Of a stretch of DNA of 52,865 bases, positions 1-8,763 are shown in pieces; within the stretch, counting starts at the first letter, position 1, and each line of letters begins with the position of its first letter. Made by a program: the position numbers and the translations under genes. The stretch is from Candidatus Saganbacteria bacterium (lineage in GTDB: Bacteria; Margulisbacteria; WOR-1; JAPLLA01), in the NCBI GenBank assembly GCA_026387795.1, contig JAPLLA010000036.1, forward strand, positions 21,405 to 74,269. The letters are read 5' to 3'. A model generated the notes under the pieces. The model was not told the origin of the DNA and searched no databases. It saw only the letters and a list, made by a program, of their open reading frames with translations.

Positions 1-879
1 CAGATTGCCCACTATCTTGATACCGGTCAGGCAAAATTGGTTATTTATATCCCCCATAAATACGGACAAAAGATTGCTCATGAGCAATCTGCTGATGTGC
101 AGGTGGACATGGACGGCAGCAATGCTTCGATTGCCATGATTACCCAGTCATATGTTGGCCAAATCGGTGGCCAAGCCAGTGCGGATATTTTTAATCAACG
201 TTTGCAGCGTCACGGTTTTGCCAAGTTTGCGGCGCCGCTCTTTGACCTGCGTTCCAGGATTTGGTACAACGGAGACCTTGAAAGCCGCTATTTTTATGTT
301 CCTGGTATTTTTGCGCAACTGCTCATGCTCATTAGCATGATCCTGACTGTTTCTTCGGTTGTCAAGGAAAAGACCCGTGGGACCATGGAAATGCTCTCTG
401 TAACTCCGCTTAAGCCTACGGAAATTATCATGGGAAAATTAATCCCTTTTGGTGCAATTGCAATGTTTGATATCTTAATTTGCTTTTTGATTGCGACGTT
501 GTGGTTTGGAGTGCCTATGTACGGCAGTGTAATACTTTTATTCATTGTATCGGCAGTTTATCTGTTGGCAGGGCTGGGGACAAGACTTGCGATTTCAACT
601 TTTGCCCGCAATGAACGCCAAGCTGGCATGGCCAATTTATTGGTTACTGCGCCCCAGCTTGTGCTTTCCGGTTTTATTTTTCCGATCGCTAACATGCCGC
701 CATTTATCCAGGGCATTACCTATTTCCTCCCTTTGCGCTATTTACTTTCGATTACCAGGGAATTGTTTCTAAAAGGAATAGGGATCAATTATTTATGGCC
801 CGAGATTTGGCCGATGTGCTTAATTGCAGTAGTAATTTTAGGCGTTAGCATTATGAAGTTCCGTCAAAAGCTGGAATAA
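1..879 (+). CDS. ABC-2 type transporter permease, C-terminal part (5' end outside window)
   Basis: Frame is open from base 1 (TTG at 37 is only the first start-like codon in the window); multiple TM segments; ABC-2 permease-like stretch VVKEKTRGTMEMLSVTPLKPTEIIMGKLIPF. Confidence 0.85.
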   Translation, partial: QIAHYLDTGQAKLVIYIPHKYGQKIAHEQSADVQVDMDGSNASIAMITQSYVGQIGGQASADIFNQRLQRHGFAKFAAPLFDLRSRIWYNGDLESRYFYVPGIFAQLLMLISMILTVSSVVKEKTRGTMEMLSVTPLKPTEIIMGKLIPFGAIAMFDILICFLIATLWFGVPMYGSVILLFIVSAVYLLAGLGTRLAISTFARNERQAGMANLLVTAPQLVLSGFIFPIANMPPFIQGITYFLPLRYLLSITRELFLKGIGINYLWPEIWPMCLIAVVILGVSIMKFRQKLE

Positions 880-898
880 CGAAAGGGGCGAAAAGAAA

Positions 899-2206
899 AT
901 GAAAAAATGTTTTGTGGCCTTGGTTATTTTGATGTGTTTTGTGGTAAGCGCAGAGGCAATGGACTTAAATGAGAGTATTAATTCAGCGATAAAAAATAAC
1001 CCGACTGTAATTGCCTCGCAAAAGAGTGCTGCAGCTGCAAATGCAAGGTTAAACCAAGCCTTTAGCGCCTTTTTCCCAACTGTTAATCTAAATGGTCATC
1101 TTAATAGTGCTTATTCTTCACCTGCAACCGTGCAAATAAAAACTGCAGGGGTAACCCAGAATGTAACGTTTGGTACCGATGCTACAGCTAATGTTACAGG
1201 GCTTCAGGCTGGACTCTCCCAACCGGTTTTTGTCCCTGCTCTTTATCCTGGATATGGGATTGCCAAAAAAGGGGCGGATTCAGCCAATGAGCAGTATCAG
1301 CAAACCGTTGTTGATACTACCTTTAATGTGTCTCAGGCGTATTTTGGAGTACTTAAATCTATTAAGCTTGAAAAACTGATGAGAGATGCAGTGACCATGG
1401 CCCGTTCGCACCGTGAACAAATAGAGTCAATGTTAAAGGCTGGGATGAGCACAAAAGCAGATTTACTCCGGACAAAAGTCCAGGAAGCAGACGATACTGT
1501 TAATTGGATCCAATCCAAATATAGAATTGATATTTCCAAAGATACTTTTAATAATGCATTGGGCAACGATATGAAACAACCGGTTGATCTTAAAGATGAG
1601 GGATTTACCGGTAAAGTAGATAATCTGCCTGAGTATGATTTGTTATTGGAAACCGCTTTTAACAACCGCCCGGACTGGAAAATGTATTTACTGACCACTG
1701 GCATTAGTGAAGACCAAGTTAAGCTTTCACAGAGTGAATATCTGCCCAATGTTTTATTAACAGCAAATTCCGGAAGCCAACTTACCAAGTATCCCACCTT
1801 TCAATCCGATGTTAGTTCCTGGAATGTAATGGGAAGCGCTTCATGGACCCTTTTTGACAGTTTAGCAAGAGAAAACCGGATTTCGGAGGCAAACGAAAAC
1901 TTATCTGCACAAAAGGCCAACCTTAAGCAGTTTAGTGATAATGTTGCTTTGCAGGTACATACCGCATATTTAACCCTAAAAAGTGCTTTGGATGTGGTTG
2001 TTGCTACCCAGCAGGAAGTTGATTCTGCCACAGAGAGCTATAGCGTTGCAAACTCCCGCTACAATTCCGGGACAGGGACAAACGTTGATGTGCTTGATGC
2101 TGAGGTTGATTTGACCCAAGCATGGATGGACAATCTGGATGCTTTGTTTAATGTTGAGATTTCCAAAGCGAAAATAAATAAAGTGGTTGGGAAGAAGATT
2201 TTCTAA
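899..2206 (+). CDS. TolC family outer membrane efflux protein
   Basis: Signal peptide, long coiled-coil helices, duplicated OEP-like pattern (LNESINSAIKNNPTVIASQKS..., SYSVANSRYNSGTGTNVDVLDAEVDLTQA). Confidence 0.88.
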   Translation: MKKCFVALVILMCFVVSAEAMDLNESINSAIKNNPTVIASQKSAAAANARLNQAFSAFFPTVNLNGHLNSAYSSPATVQIKTAGVTQNVTFGTDATANVTGLQAGLSQPVFVPALYPGYGIAKKGADSANEQYQQTVVDTTFNVSQAYFGVLKSIKLEKLMRDAVTMARSHREQIESMLKAGMSTKADLLRTKVQEADDTVNWIQSKYRIDISKDTFNNALGNDMKQPVDLKDEGFTGKVDNLPEYDLLLETAFNNRPDWKMYLLTTGISEDQVKLSQSEYLPNVLLTANSGSQLTKYPTFQSDVSSWNVMGSASWTLFDSLARENRISEANENLSAQKANLKQFSDNVALQVHTAYLTLKSALDVVVATQQEVDSATESYSVANSRYNSGTGTNVDVLDAEVDLTQAWMDNLDALFNVEISKAKINKVVGKKIF

Positions 2207-3042
2207 CGCCTCTTGTACCAGAGCGCAAGAACAAACGAAAACACAAACTGGACTATGCTGCCGATTAAAACCACGGTTATGATCCTGGGAGTGTCAAAGT
2301 TGCTAACTGCAACTAGTAATGCTGCAGCAATATTGCGCGCACCGGACCCAAACATCATCACGATCTTATCTTCTTTATTTGATCCTCCCAAAATATAGCC
2401 AATTAATAATGCTCCAATTGTAAACAGTCCGGTCAGGTTATAGACTCCGCTACCGTAAGCAGAAATAATTACCTTATAATCTACCAACAAAGCTAAAACA
2501 CCCCACAGAATTAAGCTTATTGACGAGGTTTTTTCTATAAAGGGCTTAATTAATAGGGCAAAATTTGGTTTTAGCGCCCGGATCAAAAGTCCCAATATTA
2601 AAGGGAGTAGCATAAGAATGATTAAAGGCTTTGCGATTGCCCAGGGACTTATAGATAACCCAGGAATTAATAGCGGCAGGACCAAAGGTATAAAGACCAC
2701 TGTTGCCACCATCAGTAAAACCATGAGACCGATGCTATAAGCCAAGTTTCCTTTTGCAGTGGTGACCAGTTTTGGCAAAAACGGTGCGCCTGCACAACTA
2801 GCAATAATGATCAAGCCTGTTTGCAGGGCTGAGTCTGCATGAAACAGTATTGATAATGCATATGCCAGGGCAGGTATAAGAATAAAGTTGGCAAGAATAG
2901 CCAGTAGTACTGTTTTTACCTTTTTTAATGGTTCTATGATTTCCCTGACAGTTAAACCAAGACCAGCTCCGAATAAACTGGATAAGATGAAGGTGTACAT
3001 GGAAAGGCTGATTAATATTTTAATAATAGATTGCAAGCTCAT
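2203..3042 (-). CDS. Bile acid:sodium symporter (BASS)-like membrane protein
   Basis: About 8-9 TM segments; GSGARNIAAALLVA motif resembles the BASS family. Confidence 0.7.
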   Translation of the reverse strand: MSLQSIIKILISLSMYTFILSSLFGAGLGLTVREIIEPLKKVKTVLLAILANFILIPALAYALSILFHADSALQTGLIIIASCAGAPFLPKLVTTAKGNLAYSIGLMVLLMVATVVFIPLVLPLLIPGLSISPWAIAKPLIILMLLPLILGLLIRALKPNFALLIKPFIEKTSSISLILWGVLALLVDYKVIISAYGSGVYNLTGLFTIGALLIGYILGGSNKEDKIVMMFGSGARNIAAALLVAVSNFDTPRIITVVLIGSIVQFVFSFVLALWYKRR

Positions 3043-3107
3043 TTCTCTATATGTTATTAAATTGACCCCTGAAAAGCAATGGTTTTTAGTGTTATAATTT
3101 ATTCATT

Positions 3108-5291
3108 ATGGGGTGGAATAAAATTCTTAAGCGTTTTTTAACTGTAATAGTTTTTTTGTTTCTTGTTTTGGTCTTGCTTTGGTATGGCATCAACAATTTC
3201 CTTATCCCTCGTGTAATACTCCCCTGGGCCAAGGCCTCGATTACCCAAATGGGGGAGCAGTATAGGTTTGCGATAGGAGGCATTGAATTCCATCCTTACA
3301 AAGGTTTTCTGGTCAAAAATTTTGATCTTTTTTTCCCAAAGAGTACAAAGATCTTTTCTGTAGAGGAAGTAGATTTGGATCTTAATTATTGGCAGCTCCT
3401 TTCAAAACGCCTGAAAATCACCAATTTTAAGGTTTATGGTGCTTGCTTGGTGGTGGCAAGGGATAAAAAAGGAAGATGGAACTTCGAGGCATTGCTTGAT
3501 AGCGATATCAAAAAGTTAATGGAGAATCAGGGCCTTGCACTTGTTATAAAAGAGATCGATTTTTACGACAGCAAGATTGACTATTCAGACTCTTCTAAAC
3601 CAGGGAAAGCTTTTACCCGTTCTTTTTTTGATGTAGATCTGTTTGTCAAAAACCCTTCGGAAAACAGATATCTTGTCCAGTTTTCAGGGGGGAAGAATAA
3701 TAAGGAAAACCTGGTTTTAAATTTAGATTATAACCACAGCCAGAAATCAGTATCAGGTAAAGTGCAAATCCAAACCGATTATTTTAACGGGTATAAAGAT
3801 TACTACCTGGAACAATATTTTACTCAGGGTCAGTTTGAAATCGGAAGTTTGGCAGGTGGGTGTTCTTTTGTCTATAAAAACAAGGATTTGAGCCTTAATG
3901 GAAAAGTAAGGATTGATGATGCAAAGGGTAAATATGGCGATAGTATTTTGACCGGGGGCGGGGAGATTAATTTTAAGCTGGAGTTTGAGAAATGGAAGTT
4001 AAAACCAGGCAGGACTGTGGTCAATGTGGATGGGTATGACCTCTCTATGTTTTTCGGAAAGCATCAGATTTTTGAACAAGGGGAGGTATCGCTTTTTGCG
4101 GATACTCAAAATATTGTAATTAGGGAATTTACCGGTAAACAGGTTAGGAACAATTTTAATTTAAAGGGGTTCTTTTCGTATCCTCCTTATAGTAATTTAA
4201 GCTTGAGCGGCGAAGCGTTTGGAATGAACAATATTTTCAGGTTAGGGATGCTTCCTCCTGACTGTGCCAATCTTGACTGGAAAATGTATACGGAACGTTC
4301 TTCTTTGGAGTTTCTTGGCGTGGTTACGGACATGAAAGATCTGGACTTTTCTTTGAAATTGGATGGTGTTTTGGATTTGAGCGAGTGGAGGAAGGGTTTT
4401 AATATCCATGTTGGCAAACCTGCTCTGGTATCTATGGAAGTAACAGTGGATAAAATGAAAGGGAAAGTTACATTAGATGGCAGGTTATTTGGAGAAGCAG
4501 ATAAAACAGATAGTTGGTCCGGGAACCTGAATGTTTTATTTTCGGGTTTTTCTGTATATGGCTTGGAAATAGGAGATTTTCCTTTAAATGTGTCGGTCCA
4601 AGAAGGTCTTTTCCAGGCTGTAATCCCTACGATAGAGTTTTACAAAGGGACAATTTTAGGCCTTTTAAAGTTGGATGTCAAAAGATGGGGGGCAGAGCTT
4701 GATGTAAAAAATGCGGACTTGGCTTATTTGTATAAAACCTCTCCAAAATTCAAGGATTTAAAAGGGGAATTTTCCGGTAAAGTGGTTTTGGTGGGGAATT
4801 GGGGAAACAAAAATTCAATTGTGGGAGGGGGATACCTTGATCTTAAGCACTGTGATTTAAAGAAAGCGCCTCTTTTTGAGGATGCAGAAGAGGGGATTGG
4901 GAAAGTGGTAAAAGATTTTTCCATGCCCAACTTTGAAAAGATCGAAGGTAATTTTGACGTAAAAAACCAGCAGCTCCTGTTTAACAATGTTTTTTGCAAA
5001 GCATCAAACCTAAGCATTTGTTTAAGCGGAACATGCGGGTTTGATGGTAACTTATCTGCTACAGCAGGGGTGCGCATGTTCGGGGGATTTTTTAAGACTT
5101 TGCGCCAAATTATTTTACCGGTCACAATCGGATTTGATTTGGTGGCTAATTCGATCCAGATCAATATTAAAGGTAAAATACCGGATGTTTCGCAGACTAC
5201 GGAAGTAATGCCCATGAACTGGCTGGGCGCATTCTACAACCTTAATTATAAGGCTGATCCGAATCGCTATAGCTTGGGTACGCTTTGGTAA
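3108..5291 (+). CDS. AsmA-like / DUF748-type envelope protein
   Basis: N-terminal TM segment, long beta-rich region, FNLKGFF and VANSIQINIKGKIPDV patterns typical of AsmA-like proteins. Confidence 0.6.
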   Translation: MGWNKILKRFLTVIVFLFLVLVLLWYGINNFLIPRVILPWAKASITQMGEQYRFAIGGIEFHPYKGFLVKNFDLFFPKSTKIFSVEEVDLDLNYWQLLSKRLKITNFKVYGACLVVARDKKGRWNFEALLDSDIKKLMENQGLALVIKEIDFYDSKIDYSDSSKPGKAFTRSFFDVDLFVKNPSENRYLVQFSGGKNNKENLVLNLDYNHSQKSVSGKVQIQTDYFNGYKDYYLEQYFTQGQFEIGSLAGGCSFVYKNKDLSLNGKVRIDDAKGKYGDSILTGGGEINFKLEFEKWKLKPGRTVVNVDGYDLSMFFGKHQIFEQGEVSLFADTQNIVIREFTGKQVRNNFNLKGFFSYPPYSNLSLSGEAFGMNNIFRLGMLPPDCANLDWKMYTERSSLEFLGVVTDMKDLDFSLKLDGVLDLSEWRKGFNIHVGKPALVSMEVTVDKMKGKVTLDGRLFGEADKTDSWSGNLNVLFSGFSVYGLEIGDFPLNVSVQEGLFQAVIPTIEFYKGTILGLLKLDVKRWGAELDVKNADLAYLYKTSPKFKDLKGEFSGKVVLVGNWGNKNSIVGGGYLDLKHCDLKKAPLFEDAEEGIGKVVKDFSMPNFEKIEGNFDVKNQQLLFNNVFCKASNLSICLSGTCGFDGNLSATAGVRMFGGFFKTLRQIILPVTIGFDLVANSIQINIKGKIPDVSQTTEVMPMNWLGAFYNLNYKADPNRYSLGTLW

Positions 5292-5341
5292 TGGAACCTT
5301 TCTCGTATTTTATGAGTCTAATCTTATAGTAAGAGCAAAGT

Positions 5342-5827
5342 ATGGACCAATACGATTTTAGCGGAATTTATATCACATATAAGCAAAAAGTTTGGGGCTT
5401 GGTTTCCAAGTACGTATCAACGTGCCACGACAAAGAAGATCTTTTTCAGGAAGTGTTTCTGAAAGTGCATAAAGCGCTTCCTAAGTTTCGCGGGGAAGCA
5501 GAGGTTGGGACTTGGATTTACCGTATTGCAGTTAATACAGCCATTACTTTTTTGCAAAAGCAAAAGAGATATCGACTCTTAAAAGATCTATTGGATAAAA
5601 TGAGGGTTTTTGAGGCAGAGGAAGCTGACCTATCAGTTACAGGAGAGCTTTACGGCCCCTTGGAAAAGCTTAATCCTAAACAAAGAATGATTTTGGTTCT
5701 GGCAGAAGTGGAAGAAAAGAAGCTGGAAGAGATTGCACAGACCTTGAACTTGCCGGTGGGTACAGTAAAGTCTAACTTGAACCGGGCCAAAGAGATACTA
5801 AGAAAGGAGTTGGGAAAAAATGATTAG
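5342..5827 (+). CDS. ECF-type RNA polymerase sigma factor
   Basis: Region 2 (CHDKEDLFQEVFLKVHKALPKFRGEAEVGTWIYRIAVNTAITFLQKQKR) and region 4 (LAEVEEKKLEEIAQTLNLPVGTVKSNLNRAKEILRKEL). Confidence 0.95.
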   Translation: MDQYDFSGIYITYKQKVWGLVSKYVSTCHDKEDLFQEVFLKVHKALPKFRGEAEVGTWIYRIAVNTAITFLQKQKRYRLLKDLLDKMRVFEAEEADLSVTGELYGPLEKLNPKQRMILVLAEVEEKKLEEIAQTLNLPVGTVKSNLNRAKEILRKELGKND

Positions 5828-6107
5828 TTACGATGGATATATAGCGAGGTTAAAACAAGGCACAAGCGAACCGAACTATGACCAGCTTTTTTCCGGCATT
5901 GAACACAAGCTCCATGCTTTTCCCAAGCTCCGCTTAGCTTTTGCAGGTACTTTGGTAACTGGTTTTGCTATTGCGCTCTTTTTTATTGGCTTTGTTGCGG
6001 GGCAGGTGCCTGAACGCGGGGTAATGTCTTACGTTTTTGAACAGCAAAGCACAAATGGCGAGATTTTGGATTACGTTTTTTATACAAATGGAACTTTTGC
6101 GGAGTAA
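5820..6107 (+). CDS. Small single-TM protein, candidate anti-sigma factor
   Basis: Overlaps the sigma gene by 8 nt; cytoplasmic N-terminus then one TM helix (LAFAGTLVTGFAIALFFIGFVAG). Confidence 0.6.
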   Translation: MISYDGYIARLKQGTSEPNYDQLFSGIEHKLHAFPKLRLAFAGTLVTGFAIALFFIGFVAGQVPERGVMSYVFEQQSTNGEILDYVFYTNGTFAE

Positions 6108-6143
6108 TGGGAGTCTAACCACTATGAGAGGGGGAAAATAGAA

Positions 6144-6629
6144 ATGAAAAACAGAATGATTTTGCTGGTGTTGACTGGACTTTTGGTTTTGGCTTTAGGT
6201 TCTTCGGTTTTTGCTTTTGGGGAAAAGGGGTTTTCTAAGTGGCAGCCCAAAGAAGGGGATATGTTTAAGCATATGGTCCAGAAACTAGAATTAACGGATG
6301 CGCAAAAAGATAAATTCCAGGCTGCTATGAAGAAAGAAAGAGAAGAATTGAAGCCTGAGATGGAGAAAATGAAGAACCTGGGGAAACAGTTAACAGAAGA
6401 GCTGAAAAAGGATAATCCGGACAAGGCTAAACTTTATGAATGCATAAAAAATATGGGAGCGATCCGTACTCAAATGGAGATTAAGAGGATGGACACCATG
6501 CTACAGCTCCGCCAGGAACTGACCCCTGCACAGCGGGAAAAGTTTAAGCAAATGGGGCCTGATAAGCGTAAGGGGAAACCTGGGGAATCTGGAAAACCAG
6601 GGAAATCTAAAGATGGCCCTGGGCACTAA
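6144..6629 (+). CDS. Spy/CpxP (LTxxQ) family periplasmic protein
   Basis: Signal peptide; two LTxxQ motifs (LTDAQ, LTPAQ); helical, charged; Gly/Lys/Pro-rich C-terminal tail. Confidence 0.8.
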   Translation: MKNRMILLVLTGLLVLALGSSVFAFGEKGFSKWQPKEGDMFKHMVQKLELTDAQKDKFQAAMKKEREELKPEMEKMKNLGKQLTEELKKDNPDKAKLYECIKNMGAIRTQMEIKRMDTMLQLRQELTPAQREKFKQMGPDKRKGKPGESGKPGKSKDGPGH

Positions 6630-7075
6630 TAGCGGACTTTTAGTACTACTTTTTTAATGTGAGAAGGGGAATTAATAGCCAGACCTGGCTGGTGGCCGTC
6701 TTCTGGACCAAAAACAACAAACATTCCAGGTTTTACCGTAAAAAAACTTCCGGAACCTTCCAGCAGTAAATAGTCTTCTTTTTCCTGATATTCTTTACTT
6801 ACTTTAAGTGTGCCAATTGGAGCATAACCCATCATTTCCTGGCCCTGTAGAATAAACTGAACATCCGTGTATTTCCGATGTGCTTCCCAAACTCCTTTTT
6901 CTTTTGGTATGGTCTCGTATTCATTTATCATGCCGTAAAGATTTGTGCCATCAATATCAAATTTCCCTGGCTTAAAATCTGGGAAATTGGTCTCTTTTAA
7001 GTACTTGAGTGCTTGTTTGAGGTAGGGATAGAAATTGTAATACATTTCTGCGTTATCAAGCAAATCAATAATCAT
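6626..7075 (-). CDS. YhcH/YjgK/YiaL family protein (cupin-like)
   Basis: GVWEAHRKYTDVQFILQGQEMMGYAPI and FFTVKPGMFVVFGPEDGHQPGLA are characteristic. Confidence 0.9.
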   Translation of the reverse strand: MIIDLLDNAEMYYNFYPYLKQALKYLKETNFPDFKPGKFDIDGTNLYGMINEYETIPKEKGVWEAHRKYTDVQFILQGQEMMGYAPIGTLKVSKEYQEKEDYLLLEGSGSFFTVKPGMFVVFGPEDGHQPGLAINSPSHIKKVVLKVRY

Positions 7076-7137
7076 TTTCTATTATTCTATCACAAGGGGT
7101 TTAGATATTGGAATTTTATTAACACCCCGTCTAAAAC

Positions 7138-7244
7138 TTCGACACCTTGCCGAAAAATCCTACATCCCTCGACCTTGCTCGGGATAAACCCCCTCGTGAA
7201 ATAAACCAAAAGAGCGGGAAGCCAAATTGCTCACAATAGTGCAC
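7138..7244 (+). repeat. Dispersed repeat copy A (upstream of DUF1016)
   Basis: TTCG-N9-CGAAAAATCCTACA ... CAAAA..GG.AAGC.AAATTGCTCA..ATAGTGCAC. Confidence 0.75.
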
Positions 7245-7285
7245 TAGTGAAAGGGTGTTCTGATAATAGAAAGAGGTGAAAAAGG

Positions 7286-8278
7286 ATGCGAAAAGATTAT
7301 AGAAAACTTATTGATTCTATTGGGTTTTTGTTGGAACAAGCCAGGCAAACGGCTTTCCAGGCAGTAAATAGCGTCCTGGTTAAGACTTATTGGGAAATAG
7401 GAAGGCATATTGTGGTGTATGAACAGAAAAATAAGCTTAAACCTGAATACGGATTAAGATTGTTGGATAATGTTTCCCGGGACTTAAAGAAGCGCTATGG
7501 GAAAGGTTTTAGCCGTTCAAATATTTTTAATTTTAGAGGTTTATATTTAAACTATCCAAAAATCCAGGCACTGCCTGGATTTTTGTCCTGGACACATATT
7601 GTTTCCCTAATTTCCGTGGAAAATAGATTGGCTCGTTCATTTTATGAAAAAGAATGTATTGCAAATCGTTGGAGCACCCGCCAACTAGATCGTCAGATAA
7701 ATTCCATGCTCTTTGAACGCCTGGCTTTGAGTAAGGATAAAAAAGGAGTGCTTAAACTTGCTTCAAAAGGCCATAAAATAGAAAAGCCTGAAGATGTGCT
7801 TAAAAACCCCTATGTTTTGGAGTTTCTGGGCATTTCGGAAAATTATAAATACTCGGAAAAAGAACTGGAACAAAAAATCATAGATAACATGCAAAAATTT
7901 TTATTGGAGTTGGGGAGGGGGTTCTCTTTTGTTGCCAGACAATTCCGGATTACATTAAACAATAAGCATTTTTATGTGGACCTGGTTTTTTATAACATAA
8001 TCTTGAAATGTTTTGTCCTAATAGATCTTAAAATCGGGACCATTACACATCAGGATATTGGTCAAATGAATTTATACCTCAACTACTTTAAGAAAGAAGA
8101 ACTAAGAGCAGGGGACAATGAGCCGATCGGGATTGTTTTGGGTGCAGATAAAGATCGGGTTTTGGTTGAGTACGCCCTTGGAGGAATTTCAAACAAGCTT
8201 TTTGCTTCCAAATACCGTTTATCTATACCCAATAAAAAGCTGTTAGAAGAAGCAGTTTTGCAAAGTTTTGATTCTTAA
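7286..8278 (+). CDS. DUF1016 / YhcG-like PDDEXK nuclease domain protein
   Basis: FRGLYLNYPKIQ, FVARQFRITLNNKHFYVDLVFYNIILKCFVLIDLKIG and NEPIGIVLGADKDRVLVEYAL are diagnostic of DUF1016. Confidence 0.93.
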   Translation: MRKDYRKLIDSIGFLLEQARQTAFQAVNSVLVKTYWEIGRHIVVYEQKNKLKPEYGLRLLDNVSRDLKKRYGKGFSRSNIFNFRGLYLNYPKIQALPGFLSWTHIVSLISVENRLARSFYEKECIANRWSTRQLDRQINSMLFERLALSKDKKGVLKLASKGHKIEKPEDVLKNPYVLEFLGISENYKYSEKELEQKIIDNMQKFLLELGRGFSFVARQFRITLNNKHFYVDLVFYNIILKCFVLIDLKIGTITHQDIGQMNLYLNYFKKEELRAGDNEPIGIVLGADKDRVLVEYALGGISNKLFASKYRLSIPNKKLLEEAVLQSFDS

Positions 8279-8415
8279 ATTCTTGATCCCTCCCAGCCCT
8301 CCTAGCCCTAAGCCTTCCAAAGCCTGTTTAGCCTTTGCCTTTTCCCTGTTTGGAGCGTAAAATTTGGGCATGAAAAGCCATTAAAATTACTTTTAAACTT
8401 ATAAGAGGATAAACG

Positions 8416-8763
8416 ATGGACAAAATAGACGAACTTACAAAAAAAATAATTCAATTTAGGGATAAAAGAGATTGGAAACAATTTCACAATCCTAAAGATA
8501 TCGCGTTATCATTGGTTTTGGAGGCAGCGGAGGTGATGGAGCATTTTCAATGGAAGTCAAAGGAGGAAATTGAGCAATATGTGAAGTCTGGTAAAAAAAG
8601 TATTGGAGAAGAATTGGCGGATGTCATGTATTGGGTCTTATTGATGAGTTCGGATTTGGGGATTGATATTGTTGATGCTTTGGATAGGAAAATTAAAATA
8701 AACAATAAAAAATATCCAGTAAAGAAGTCAAAAGGAAGACATGTGAAATATGATCGACTCTAG
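8416..8763 (+). CDS. MazG-like nucleotide pyrophosphohydrolase
   Basis: DWKQFHNPKDIALSLVLEAAEVMEHFQW, EELADVMYW. Confidence 0.9.
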   Translation: MDKIDELTKKIIQFRDKRDWKQFHNPKDIALSLVLEAAEVMEHFQWKSKEEIEQYVKSGKKSIGEELADVMYWVLLMSSDLGIDIVDALDRKIKINNKKYPVKKSKGRHVKYDRL

